Assembly: GCA_037447655.1 (NCBI GenBank)
Contig: JBBHKE010001207.1
Location: 453,421 to 517,420 of the forward strand
From: Zygnema cylindricum
Taxonomy: Eukaryota; Streptophyta; Zygnematophyceae; Zygnematales; Zygnemataceae
Direction of reading: 5' to 3'
Length of the DNA stretch: 64,000 nt
This document shows, piece after piece, positions 1 to 18,924 of this stretch. A program made the translations under genes and the position numbers. The notes beneath the pieces are model-generated. The model made no database searches, was not told where the DNA came from, and saw only the letters and a program-made list of their open reading frames with translations. Each line of letters begins with the position of its first letter. Position 1 is the stretch's first letter.

Positions 1-330
1 CGGTCAATTAGTTGAACAATTTTGACTTTCAAAATATTGTTACAACCGGTTAAAATTTTGCCGCGCTTGCGAATGTCCACTGTCATAATAAAATCAAAAT
101 TTCACACGGCCGACCAAGGTTTACGCTAACATAACTACAACAACCACATGTAAATAAAAATGTTGCGCACATTCACTTTCTAACTTTACGTGAGCTCCGC
201 AGTGAGAGCACATGTTTGCTTTTAACTTAGTTGCAAAATTCAAATTTAATCGCGAAGCCTTAGATTGAACTTAGGGTGAGTCTCCATGTACTTAAAACTT
301 AGGGAATTACTTTGTTTTTTAGCGTAGATC
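1..330 (+). repeat. Dispersed repeat, copy 1
   Basis: Bases 1 to about 330 match, in inverted orientation, a second copy made of 33888-34100 joined to 20250-20374. Shared blocks include a stretch around GACTTTCAAAATATTGTT and one around GTGAGAGCAC. The second copy is interrupted exactly where copia element BF is inserted, so this repeat predates that element. No coding capacity is visible. It may be the end of an old DNA transposon, but no terminal structure is visible at the window edge. Confidence 0.6.
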
Positions 331-3190
331 CAGCGGACCCGGATTTCAGGTGTCCCTATGTATAACAAAAAGAAATTGTTACTTATGCGTTGACAATGCG
401 TGACGGCTATCAACGTCTACAATTTGTGATGACCCACCCGATTGTTCAAAAATTGTCACTGACATCGAACAATTTTATGTGACGTTTGTATATATTTACC
501 TTTTCAACCCTTTGTCGCTGCCTTCCATATACGATTGTTATTTTGGCAATTTACATGCGCTTTGAATCTCTCTTCCTATTTGAGAAACCTATCTCATATT
601 TGATATAATCACCAGAAATTTAAGTTTTCTTTTTAACCCTTAGAGGATGTATTGATTTTTCCCTTCTTGCATAAAAAATTAAAGATAAGAAAAAAAAACA
701 CATAAAAAAATAATAATAATTGTAATAAAATTTCGCCTGTGTCCGGGTTAAAAAACATAGCAATGATAATTGTGGGTTTTATTTTTTTTAAGGCAAATTT
801 TTTTTTCTCCAGCTTCCCACCAGTAAGCGTAAAGCCGCTTCGTAGAAGGATGAGGAAAAGTAAAGTTTGAAGGAGAGAATGTGAGGCTGGCTGAGAGAGG
901 CAACACGTGCGAGTTGTTGGGCCGCCCTCAGAGATTTCTCACGTTTTTGTGAAATGGCATCGTAATTTTCAGACCATTGGAATGAAAAAATTTGTACTCA
1001 ACGAAACACGACAAAACAAAACAAATTGTGTACTTTGACGGATGCAAATAGACAAAACATAACGAATATTGTACCTTTCGTTTGTCGCTTGAATTCATTT
1101 GAAATTTTTGATTTATTTTTTACACGTGCGAACACGTGTTTCTATTTGTTTTTCAAAAACACTTTTTAAAACACATCGTCTTTGTGTTTTAAAGAAAAGT
1201 TTGAAGATGAAGTTTTTTGGCATGGCCGGGGGTGGAAGAACACAAGAAAACATGAAGTACATCCTAAATTTGACGATGACGCAAAATGTACTTCTCCTCC
1301 CTCAAACTCAAATTGAAGAACGACGCAAAATGAAACCTCTGAAAACTAAAGTATTATAAGTCTTGTACGGACATATTAAATCGCATGAAACGAAATAAAC
1401 TTTGTACACTATAATAAAACGGACCGGGGTAAAAATATCAATTGGAACTAAATGAAGAAAATGCGAGTTGTTAAGCGCGACCAAATCAAGCTACACTATT
1501 TATGATTGGCGTAAATTTGGTCGGTTTTTAAATAGTGCATTGTACAAAAGTGCCAATTCGTACTAATATTACTAATTTTATGGTACAAATGTACAAACGA
1601 AGTGTCAGATAACAATGCTGAGACAGATAAAAATGAATGGCGACACGGAAGACGATCAAGCTACGTGTCACGAAATAACACCAATGAAAATTCACAAGGT
1701 TTGCACATGGTATGTACCTTTCAAAATTCAACTGAAAATAAAAAAAGTAATCTCGAAACGGTCCTTCGTCGCGCTATTTCTAACAACGCTCTTTGGTCAA
1801 ACTATTTTCGGCAAAGAATTTTCGTCATGTTAAAAAACAAGAACCCTAAAAAATGAGCTGACGTAAAAGACTGGCGTTTGCAAAAAGTACAAAAGTTTTG
1901 TCGTATTATGACTTACGCAGGTACATGGTGCGCAAGTGAATGTTTGAAGTGAAATTTGTCGGTGTGAAAAAATTGAAGGATATTCAATATCAGATCGTAG
2001 CTTACGTGGTGCCACTCAATTTAGAACACGTGGTTTACATGCTCTAAGTGATGGAACATCGACCCAATTAACCCGGCCCGTAGAGTTGGCAATACGATTA
2101 CATAAACGACTGATGGAACCGCACCCTAAGACTTGCAAAATCACGTTAACCTGTTCCCACAAGTTCAAATGTTGACTATGTGAACATTTGCTGGAGGGGC
2201 TACACCATGGTTGGCGTGAGGTCATATAACCCAGTATTCTAGTATAGCGTTGATAAGACTATTTGTTTCTTTACACTAATAATTTTTCAACACTATAAGC
2301 GATTCACTGTGTACTTTTGGGAATCGTTCCATGCCCTAATGTTAAATGGAAATGCTATATACTGTTTCAATATACATTTCGCGTATTACAGTTAGAATAC
2401 CCATATAGTACGGGTACTTACAATTCATAGGTTTCAAATTGTTTCCGCAAATAAATTTATGGTCAAGAGTGACTGTGAAATTGTGACCTTTAGATGGTGT
2501 CGCATGGTGGGAGTTACGGAAGGGCTTTGGACCGTTCAGAAATAACAAATCAAGGTCCAGTGCCGACAGTTGCTGGTAGGTGTGGTCGGCCGTTAATGTC
2601 AGACGGCAGACACCGAATCCTTGAAAACGTTCTCGAGTTCGTCGTAGCGGCCACAAAGTCGGTTTAATATGACAATAATAATATTTATTTTCGAAGGCAT
2701 TTATTCTTTAATCTCAACTTTGATGAACCGGCACCGGCAACAAACGAAAGCAACAAACGGACGGAGAAAGAAATTGAGGAACCAGAAAAAACAAGCGTCG
2801 CATTAAGATTCGCTGGATCGAACAATCCATCGCAAAACGAATTGTCCAATTCGATGAAATTCGTCGCACATTGTCAGCTATTACAGCGCCGATTGCACAC
2901 CTGTACGGACAGAATGATTGACGAATGAGCTTCGCCAACGCTACCAGAGATCATTTCCCCCACAAGCGACAAAGTTTTTCGAGAACCCGACATTAATTCC
3001 AAATCTTGTGCCGCGGGATGAAACCGACATTTCCGCCACCACCAATTCCCAGAGGCCTCCCTTTACAATGCCACGTGGCCTTTTAGCTCAGCTACATTCG
3101 TACGGCCATCCGTACAGGCCGACAAGCACCTCCTCAGGTAATTTTTGTTGGCTTTCACTCTCCCTCCTTCCCCCTCACCTCTCCTCTCAC
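331..3190. other. Intergenic, no supported gene
   Basis: AT-rich sequence with short random reading frames. None has recognisable protein similarity, conserved motifs or a convincing splice pattern. Apart from the 1350-1510 repeat, nothing else could be identified. Confidence 0.6.
1350..1510 (+). repeat. Dispersed repeat shared with 20035-20215
   Basis: This stretch aligns by eye in direct orientation with 20035-20215. The shared core is around ACTTTGTACACTATAATAAA, followed by ATATCAATTG and a block around GCGCGACNAAATC. It is a diverged, non-coding copy of a dispersed family whose other copy sits between two inverted arms (19735-19800 and 20250-20330). Confidence 0.55.
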
Positions 3191-3197
3191 TATAAAT
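3191..3197 (+). promoter_or_regulatory. Putative TATA box of the GH9 gene
   Basis: TATAAAT sits in a pyrimidine-rich context about 210 bases upstream of the cellulase ATG at 3402. This would leave a leader of about 175-180 bases. G-box cores (CACGTG) occur at about 3072 and just before the start codon. Assigned by position and consensus only. Confidence 0.5.
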
Positions 3198-3362
3198 TCC
3201 AAACTCCAGGAACCCAAAACCACAACGGCATTCGAAGCCATTGACACGCACCAAAAATTCATATCCCATCTTTCTTTTATTGGATACTATTCCTTTTTTT
3301 CTCTCCTCTCCCTTTCCCTCTCCCTTTCCCCGTATCCTCTCAAAATTCGCTGTGCATATTAA

Positions 3363-9993
<6,631 letters not shown>

Positions 9994-12826
9994 TGGAATA
10001 TGCAAGAACATCAGGAAAAAGACAGCAATGACGTGTCTTTGTAAACGAAAGATAAAAAATTTTGAACATTTTTATCGTCGAACAACTTGTTCGAAACGGA
10101 ACGTGCAAATTTTAGATAATTTACTTTGGATATCTCAGAGTATTATAATGTCGTTTAGGCTGGCAGTCTAAAAAATTGCAGCTAGACTTTATTTGCTAAT
10201 TGCAATCCATTTTTTTTAGTCTGTATTTATTCATTTTTGCAAAGTTCATCCGATCAGTATTGGATGGAATTTAATTACTGTTTTATACAATTTGATTTGG
10301 AGAATAGTGAATGAACTTCACAGAAAGGCAATAGGAGGTTTTTTTTATTTATATGTCTGTATCTTAACAAAATGATTATCTAGATTCAAGAATTGATCCT
10401 AGTTTTGTTGTCATTTGTTTTTGGCTCCACTGTGATATACAAAAAAAATAGTTTTTTTTTGTCGAGCCATTGCTTTCGTTTGTACTCAACTTCATAATTT
10501 TTTTGTTATTATATATGTTGCCCAGCAAAATTCCAAGGTTCTCCAATAGTTGGCCGTTTTAACCAATTTTGCTCATTTGATCAAGATCATGATTTTTTTT
10601 GGTTGAACTAAGGAGTTGACTTAAAGTCTACTGAAAACAAACCTTTTTTTTTTTATTAAAAAACCCACCACGAGAAGCAAAAACTGAAAGGGGTTAATAA
10701 GCAACATTCATAACTCCCAACACAGAAAAGTGAGAGCCTTACATGAAAATCCCATGTATCACAGATTTTAAGTTTCCAATTGTTTTCTTTTGATTTTCAA
10801 CCTCCGATGTTTCACGAACTTCACTAGACATGGAAGGTAATCATGAATTAACTATGTCAACAAACTTCACAAAGTAAACCAATTTCGCAAACCAAGGTTT
10901 AGGAAAGGTACAATTTTTTTACCAAAGGTTTACCAAGGTAGTCCCAAGGTAGTTCACACAGCTCGAAAAATGAATTTCCCTAGTCCTAAAACATTACATC
11001 CGCTAATTGAAGATCCACAACATTGGATGTTCAAGTTTTTGATTCTTCTATGCCCCCTATATTTTGTACGGTTTAGGAAGTCTCGTCCTCATCAAATACG
11101 TCCTCTTACTTCCTATTGCAAAAAATAAAGAAAAAAATTAAGAGATGTATTCGAATTCGGTAAAAAACCTTAAATTACTCCTCTCATTTATCACTCCGAC
11201 CTTTCTGATCCCATATTTTAAAACACTCAATCCAGAAAGATATCCAAATTCCTCAAACCAAAGAAAAAATCAAAGAAAGACAAACCCCAAATAGAAAAGA
11301 AAAATAAAATGTAAGATCTTCACCTTGTTGCTCTGAAGCAACAGGGACAGGGACACTACCAGGGACACTACCAGAAGCTGCACTACCAGGGACACTACCA
11401 GAAAATGCAGAGTCACCCATTTAATTCAGCAAAAGGCAACCCAAAAAGTACCACACAAATGGCCAACTTTGACCAGCTTATACTTAGTACTACAAAAGCC
11501 ACTTAGGCTTACAACACAGCTCACTTAGAGCTCACACTTAACACAGTATACTGACAGAGTTTCAAGCACAAACTCAGAGTTTCAAGCACAAACTCTGATT
11601 AGTAACAAAGTGACATGCACACAAAGACAAACTTAAATGTCACTTTACTCAGTGAACTTGTACAAGTTAATTTTCCAAATGTCTAAGTCCTAATTTATAC
11701 CACTACGCCTATCTAATTTCCTAACTACCAATAAGATCACTGTGGGCGCACTATCGTACTGTCGGTTCCACTATCTGGTACAATTGATCTAGAGTACAAT
11801 CTCCTACCACAGATAACCATGGTTTGTCACTTATGCTAAAAAACTGTACAGTACTATTTTAAGCACTACTACGCACTACGACAGAGTATACTTGGTGGTA
11901 TGTATACCACCGACTTTTTCTACACCAATAAGGTATTTGTTTGCCGACCAGTCCCTAAAATTCGCGTTGACTTTCAACCGTAACTTAGTGTTTCATTTAG
12001 TGCGCATGAAATTCATGTTCGCGTGGAATTCTTGTTTCGTCGGTAAAATTGTTTCGTCACTGGTCATCGCTACTCCAACGACGAGATTATCTTCATCGCT
12101 GAGAGTCCATAGTTTTCCAAAACAATACTCCCCCTAAAATTTGGACTCTTAGTCACTTAGACCACAAGTGTCGAGCGTGCCTGCGTAACGTTAGGGAAGG
12201 GCCCACAACCCAGAGTCTTCGGCATTGGAGTCCTGCAAATAACCCCCAAATGCGAATGCTTCCCAAAATGATGATCATGCCCAATGCTGCCCACATCCCT
12301 CCCATAGATATGCATGCAAATTAGGAGAGACGCTTGGACAAGGGATAGGGATGAGTGCAAGGTAAGGCGAAAGTTATCCCCTCCCCCTTTCTTCCCCCCC
12401 CTGGCCGGGGAAAGGGATTTAGGTCTCGGTAATCAGGCTGATATCCCAATTCCCCTCCCCCCCCCCCGTGCTTTCTCTACGCGAAGTCAATTGCACTTGT
12501 TCCCTCAAAACCCACTGTCTTGATCCAAGGGGTTTCAGTTTACTCAGCGATGGTCACTCCAAAGCAAAGAGAACTCCAGATGAAGACACAAATGCACTAC
12601 CACGTACAAATATATAGGTAATAGGATTAGCTTTCTAGATTTAACAATATCACCTTGCCCCAGAAAAGAGAATAAATGAAAGAGCATGTGAAAAATATTA
12701 ATGCAAGCTTAACATACCCCAGCAATAAACGATGACAATGAGAGAAAAAGGCGACCCCTTTCCAGGTAGTATCGTAAATAGGTATGGTGCGCCTTGAACC
12801 TCCGGGGTCCGCAGCTCGGAACCGAC
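9994..12826. other. Intergenic, largely empty
   Basis: AT-rich spacer downstream of the cellulase. A 20-bp direct repeat (AGAGTTTCAAGCACAAACTC) occurs twice near 11557-11600. A weak minus-strand gene candidate (11057-11420) is listed separately. No third CBM49 exon was found after 9993, and no transposon ends were recognised before the copia LTR at 12827. Confidence 0.6.
11057..11420 (-). CDS. Possible small two-exon minus-strand reading frame (weak)
   Basis: On the minus strand an ATG at 11420 opens a low-complexity reading frame rich in Gly-Ser-Val-Pro (repeats of SGSVPG) ending in SEQQ at a GT donor (exon 11324-11420). A pyrimidine-rich acceptor before 11112 joins it in frame to a basic stretch ending at a TAG at 11057, giving about 50 residues. 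No family is recognised. It could be the first exons of a longer decayed gene or simple chance. The repeated motif and consistent splice phase are the only support. Confidence 0.18.
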
Positions 12827-13891
12827 AGTAGAAATCGATGGTTATTTTATTATTTTCTAGGTCTAAATTGGAATATAGAAAGAAACCGAGGAATTCTGCC
12901 TCTTACTTCTCTCTCCAACTCCCACACTTGTTGCAGTCACTGAGAAGTTGGAGAGGAAGCTAGAGCCATGGCTACCTAGGCTATCCAAAGGTTTAAAGGA
13001 AATTGATTAGTTAATTTACAGATAGGTAGGTTTATTTACTAAAAGGAGTATGTCAGTAACAAGATTTGATCCTGGTACATGCCGACCGTCAGAACGCCAG
13101 TAGCTGGTAGTCTTAACCGTTAATTCTAGAAAATACGATACATACTATAGGGTTTGATATTTATTTAAATGTTAACACGTAGGAAAATTCATTTAACGGC
13201 GGATGTTTACGGTTACATAGATCCCGTTATGTAAACGTACAGATTTCGGTATGGACAAGAAACAAGAACCGCGCATTTTGTTTCTTTTACAAAACAAATA
13301 CCGCACAAGCATTTATGACGCCTACGATTGAAATTTGCATTCAATCGGACGACAGAAAGGAAAGTCGAGATCGCGAAAGAGATTCTCGGCGGTTTGTGGT
13401 CATTGCCACATCGGATGACACGTGGCACGATGAATTTGGATCGCGGCATCTCCGAGAATTATAGGACTGAATCTGGATATGACATGTGTCGACATTTAGG
13501 CCATGTCGTACAATATCCGTACATAAAGAACACCGGCAACTGTACTTTTATGTACGGCAGTGTAATATGATTGGTGCCATACACCAGTAGATAGAGCTTT
13601 AGAGAGAGATAGGACTTAGAAAAATTGGTAGATAGGACCCTCTCTCCCAGAGAGCTTTTGTATAAAAGGTCAAATTTGACCCTCTATAACTTACTGCTCA
13701 GTGGAGCAAATTCAGAGATTCTTTTTGCTATCGACTCAGGGGAGTCTTGCCTTCACAAGGGTGTAGGTGGTCAAAGCTTTTGTTTGCCAGGGTGGCTGTT
13801 ATTCGTGCTGAAAGACAAAGGGGTCAGGGTTATCCTAGAGGCTTCGTGTGAGCTGCTTACTCTGAGTTCATATGGAGGTCTCAAAGTTGCA
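12827..13891 (+). repeat. 5' LTR of copia A
   Basis: About 1,065 bp, matching 18226-18711 at its start. It holds a TATAAAA box (13662), the conserved hairpins GACTC-AGGG-GAGTC (13733-13746) and a second imperfect stem (13750-13767), and an antisense tRNA-like module near 13055-13130. It ends at GTTGCA, directly followed by the primer-binding site. Confidence 0.85.
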
Positions 13892-15263
13892 GGTTATGGG
13901 CCCACCATCTAGGGTGCCCATATTCAATCGAGTTGGCTTCATATACTGGGAAAGTTTGATGATAGGAGCTCTATGTGAGAATATGTTTAAGGGAATAATA
14001 AGTGGAAGGGTGAGGCGTCCATCCAGTCTTGGGATACCTCCATGGTTTACAGGAGGCAAATTCTCTAGAGATGCAGATCCATCTTCAACGGAGGAGACAA
14101 AGGAAGGAGAGGTGGTGGACAAAGAAAAGGAGAAGGAGACGACCACACCAATAGCAACGGGTTCGGCATTCATATCACCTATTCCGAGGAACGAGGAGAA
14201 TGATATTGATACCTGGGAATTTAACAATATGGCGGCAAAGCACTTTATCCTCCCCCACCTTACTCAAAGACTTGCATGTCCTCATTTGCAGGTAGAAAGG
14301 GCATCCGATCTTTGGATGGCTCTCATAGAGATGTACCAAAGTGGTACGATTCTACAGCAACAGTTGGCTGATCAGAAAGTTAAAGAGTACGAATACAAAA
14401 GGGGGAAGATTTTGGATTTTTGCAATGAGCTTGCTACATTTTTCATGGAGCTAGAGAGTGCTGGAAAAGATTTTAGTGAAAAAGAAAAGGTTAACTGTCT
14501 ACTGATGAAGTTACCCGATGAGTTTGAGAACATAGTGAACCGTGTGCAGGAATTGCCGGACTCAAGGTGGATATGTAACTCAGTGGTAGGAATGATTCTC
14601 GTTCGGGAGAATACAATTGAGATCCGAAGGGGAAGAAAGAGTGGGCAAGCCTTGGCAGTTGAGACTGACTGGAGGAACAAGGATTCTCGGAGAACGGTCG
14701 GAAATTACGGAGGGGGGGAGCACAAAAATCAGACCGACGAGTTCGGACTAAGGGCTCCCAAGGGTTTAAGTCATTTCTGTAAGAAACCAGGGCACTATAT
14801 GGCGGAGTGCACTAAACTAAACGAGCTTCGGTTAAAGAAGGGGCAGACCGGTGGAACCCCGAGAGGAAAGAAAAACGCCCTTGTGACACATGTACATGAG
14901 GTGGAATCTAAAGACAAGGACGATGAGCTCCTATTGGATGAGGAGTTGGAAGCTACAAACGAGGTAAAAATTCCACGAAAGCAAAAATGTGCTTTCGGTG
15001 GATTGAAAGGTGAAGCAGGCTGGATTGTAGATTCAGGTGCCTCCATGCACATGTGTAAGGATAAACACATGTTCACTAAGATAAGAAAGATTCCCACCAT
15101 AGAGATAGAGTACGGGGATGGGAAGATAGTCACTACCACTCTTGTACGATCGGTAGGTCTAAAAGTGTTGGTAGAAGGAAAGACATCCATAGGTAGATTC
15201 TCTGACGTATTGTTAATTTTTGGAGATGAACAAAAACCTCATCTCTACGTCTGTATTAGATGA
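13872..15263 (+). pseudogene. Copia A Gag and protease region
   Basis: One reading frame of 463 codons covers Gag (UBN2-type capsid region) and the start of protease. An ATG at 13872 lies inside the LTR and the frame runs through the primer-binding site, giving MGPPSRVPIF as the conserved Gag start. The zinc knuckle reads SHFCKKPGHYMAEC, so the first zinc-binding Cys is Ser (element E has Cys there). The protease motif is intact as IVDSGAS. The frame is lost at about 15220, where the sequence shifts before the pre-integrase region. Confidence 0.85.
13892..13904 (+). promoter_or_regulatory. Primer-binding site, half-tRNA(iMet) type, copia A
   Basis: GGTTATGGGCCCA directly follows the LTR. It is complementary to the anticodon arm of eukaryotic initiator tRNA-Met, as established for the Drosophila copia element, and is not the 3'-CCA-end type (TGGTATCAGAGC) common in plants. 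The ATG inside it (13896) is in frame with Gag. Confidence 0.85.
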
Positions 15264-16610
15264 TAAGGGTTTTGACAATAGCACTAGGAAAGGAGTCTTT
15301 ACTGCTCGTTTTGAGGAGGAAGTTTATTTCACCGCTGAAAAAGGTAGCCAAGCGATGTTAAGGCTAATTTTAAGCAATGAAAAGAAGAAACCGTATTATG
15401 CTGGTGTTCATGATATAATGATGTGGCATAAGAGGCTTGGGCATGTGAATCTAGATAAGCTAAGAGAGATGAAAAAGATGGGAGTGGTGGAAGGAATTCA
15501 GTTCAGTGAGAGTGAGAATCTAAGTGATTGTAGTGGATGTGCTCAAGGTAAAGCACACATATTGCCCTTTCCCAAAACAACCACCTATAGTGGAGAAAAA
15601 ATTATATATTTAGTACACACAGATATTTGGGGACTGGCCAAAGTGCCCTCACCGGAGGGGAAGAGATTTATAATGACTATCACTGATGATTCGTCTCGGT
15701 ATTCCAGAGTGTATTTTTTGAAAAACAAGTCAGAAGATCCGGATTGTTTTAGACAATATAAAGCATGGAGCGAAAAACTCCATGAAACTCCAATCAAGAG
15801 AGTAAAGAGTGACAATGGTGACGAGTATACTTCTAACCAGTTTCAGGATTTTCTGAGGGAAGATGGAGTCCAACACCAAAAGACAGTTCCAAAAAACCCA
15901 GAATAGAATGGGGTAGCTGAAAGGTTAAATAGAACACTAAGTGATAGTGCTAGAAGTATGTTGTCAGATAAAAAGATAGGAAAAAGGTTTTGGGCAGAAA
16001 CAATGAACTGTGCTAATTACCTCAAAAATAGAGTTTTTACTTCAGCTATAGAAGATCAAACACCTTAGGAGAGATGGATAGGCCGGAAACCAAACATATC
16101 TCACTTAAAGGTTTTCGGCAGTCAAGTATTCAGTCTAGATACAGATCGGTCTAATTGGAAGCTAGATCCTAAAGGAAAACCGGGATACTTATTAGGATAT
16201 GATGAGGATGTTAAAGGATATAGAGTTTATGATCTAAAAAGGAAAGATATAATCTTAGTAAAGCATCTAGTAGTTATGGATAAAGGAAAGTTTGTGGATC
16301 CCTTTAAATATACGAAGTCAGTAAAAATCAGATTTGAGTCAGAAATTTCCGATGACTTTGAACTTCCTAACTATCAAAGTTTTAGAGAAGATGGTACAAA
16401 TCAGACCGAAAAGGACTCGGCTGTGGAAACTCCAGTGAGAACTCTACCCGAAGCGGAAGACATGATGGAAATTGATGGGAATAAAAGGATAAGGGAGAAG
16501 CCGAGATTGTTCGAAAGAACCCACGAGAGCCATCTATTTTGGCCACAGATTTTGAGGGGGGGAGGAGAAGCAGTAAAAGATTACAAGAAAAACATGTTAA
16601 TATCAAGGTA
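15220..16610 (+). pseudogene. Copia A integrase region
   Basis: This covers the pre-integrase HHCC zinc motif (HKRLGH, then CSGC) and the integrase core with HTDIWG, SDNGDEY and the Glu of AERLNR. A TAG at 15904 replaces the Gln codon of the conserved PEQNG motif, and another stop lies at about 16066. The downstream part keeps the YDLK/DIILVKHLVV block typical of copia polyproteins. Confidence 0.85.
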
Positions 16611-18212
16611 ACAAAATTATCTTATCAAGATGAACCTCAAACTTATAGAGAAGCGATGACTTGTCCAGAAACGAACCGGTGGAAGACAACCATCAATGAG
16701 GAGATGGTCTCAGTTATGGCAGCCGATACTTGGGAGCTAGTGGACTGTCCACCTAACCGAAAACCAATCGGTTGTAAGTGGGTTTTCAAATTAAAACTGA
16801 ACCTGGATAACACCATTGAGCGTTATAGAGCCCGATTAGTGGCAAAAGGATTTACACAGAAAGAAGGAATCGACTACGAGGGAACCTTTGCCCCGGTCAT
16901 CAAATTTCCCTTTGTCCTCATACTTCTCAGTCTAGCAGCATCGAAAAACATGGAGGTGCATTAGATGGACATCAAGACAACCTTTTTGCATGGAGAATTG
17001 GAATAGGAGATCTTCATGCGACAACCCAAAGGATTTGTGGAGGAAGGAGAGGAGAGTAAGGTATGCCGGCTGATTTAATCCATTTACGGTTTGAAACACC
17101 CGCCTCGACAGTGGAATAAGAAACTTGATGAGTTTCTTACCGGTCTGGGATATATCCAGATCAGCTCACATCACTCAATCTAAATTTTTGAAGATGAGGA
17201 AGGTATTATATTTATTGGAATTTATGTTGATGGTTTACTTATTTTAAGTAAATCAATGGAAAAAATTAATAAACTGAAAACCGATCTTAAGGGGAGATTT
17301 GAAATGAAGGATATGTGAGAAACAAAATATTTTTTGGGAATCCAAGAAGAAAGAGACCGAGAAAGAAAGATTATAAGATTGACTCAAAACAAAGCAATAG
17401 GGAACATGTTGGAAAAATTTCAGATGGATAAAGCTAATAGTTGTACAACTCGAATAAAGTGAAAGAAGGGAAGTGAGGGGATTGAGGAAGAAGGAGTCAT
17501 AGTCTTAGATGAGGAATTAAGTCATGAAGAACAGAAGTTCATGCAGACTATTCCTTAAAAGCAAGTAGTGGGAAGCCTAATCTATTTTATGAATTGTACC
17601 CGGCCAGATTTAATTGCAGCTGTAGGAGAGCTCAGTAGAAGTCTAAATGCTCCCACTAAGAAGGATTGGGAGGTGGCTTAGAGTCCTTAGATATTTGATA
17701 GGAACTAGGGATCTATGGTTGCCTTTGGGTGGGGAGAATATTGACATCACTACTTGGAGTGATGCCAGTTATGGTGATGCTCCGATGAGGAGATGTACTT
17801 TTGGATATATATTATATGTTGGTTATGGGGCTTGCTGTTGGAGTAGCAAACATCAAAAAGTTATTGCTCAGTCCACCATGGAGGCTGAGTATATGGCCAC
17901 TTGCTCTGCTGTAAAAGAATTGATGTGGGTCAAGTCTTTGCTTGGTAAGCATGGTCACCTTAAGAGTGGTGTGTAGAAAATTTTTTGTGATAATCAGGCT
18001 GTAATCGCTATATCTGCCAATCCTAAACATCATTTTAAAGCTAAACACATGGACATTCGACTCAACTTTGTTAGAGAGAAAGTAAAAACAAAATAATCAG
18101 TTTAGAATACCAACCAGATAGTGAGATGGTAGCAAATATGATGAGAAAACGTGTGCCTTCCCCTAAACTAATTTTCTACGAGAAGTGTGGACAGAAATTA
18201 AAGATTGACTAG
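16539..18212 (+). pseudogene. Copia A reverse transcriptase and RNase H
   Basis: The copia-type reverse transcriptase starts normally (KPIGCKWVFKLKL). It is interrupted by a TAG at 16962 and by several later stops (for example near 17006, 17077 and 17180). The catalytic YVDD box reads YVDG. The RNase H part keeps TTWSDASYGDA and MEAEYMA before further stops. Element E carries a TAG at the same position as 16962; elements BF and H have Gln there. Confidence 0.85.
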
Positions 18213-18225
18213 AAAATGAGGGGAG
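18213..18225 (+). promoter_or_regulatory. Polypurine tract, copia A
   Basis: AAAATGAGGGGAG lies immediately before the 3' LTR start (TGTAAAAATCG at 18226). It is the plus-strand primer position expected for an LTR retrotransposon. Elements C, E and H have matching tracts. Confidence 0.75.
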
Positions 18226-18711
18226 TGTAAAAATCGATGGTTATTTTATTATATTCTAGGTCTAAATTGGAATATAGAAAGAAGCCGAGGAAGTCTGCCT
18301 CTAACTTCTCTCTCCAACTCCCACACTTGTTGCTGTCAGTGAGAAGTTGGAGAGGAAGCTAAAGCCATGGCTACCTAGGCTATCCAGAGGTTTACGGGAA
18401 ATAGATTAGTCAATTTACAGATAGGTAGGTTTAATTACTAAAAGGTGTATGCCGGTAACAAGATTTGATCTTGGTACCTGCTGACCGTCAGAACGCCGGT
18501 AGCAGTTAGCCTTAACCGTTAATTCTAGAAGTTACGATACATACTATAGAGTTTGATATTTATTTAAATGTTAACAAGTAGGAAAATTCATTTAACAACG
18601 AATGTTTACGGAACAAAGATCCCGTTATGTAAACGTACGGATTTCGGTATGGACAAGAAACATGTACCGCGCATTTTGTTTCTTTTACGAAACAAATACC
18701 GCACAAGCATT
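18226..18711 (+). repeat. 3' LTR of copia A, truncated
   Basis: Matches the first 485 or so bases of the 5' LTR (12827 onward). It ends abruptly after the block ATACCGCACAAGCATT, where another LTR begins. The missing part does not resume after 19702. Confidence 0.85.
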
Positions 18712-18924
18712 TGTTGAAATCACTAGATTTAGGGGATGTATATCCTAGGTCTTAATTAAAATAAATAGAAAAGCAGAGGGCAGCCTGCCTCCACCTTCTC
18801 TCTCTCGCCCCCACACTTGTTGTAGTCACTGAAGGAGAGAGAGGGCGTTGGAGCCATGGCTGCCTTAGCTCCATAGGTAGGGCTTAAGAGTGACCTAAGT
18901 CACTCTCAACCAAAAAGGTTGAGT

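Larger units (their letters stand above)
12827..18711 (+). mobile_element. Ty1/copia retrotransposon A, decayed
   Basis: The order is LTR, primer-binding site, Gag, protease, integrase, reverse transcriptase, RNase H, polypurine tract, LTR, which is the copia order. The 5' LTR begins with a mutated TG (AG at 12827). The 3' LTR is cut at 18711 by a different LTR. Every coding domain is broken, and key residues are lost in the nucleocapsid zinc knuckle and the reverse transcriptase active site. This is an old, dead copy. Confidence 0.9.
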
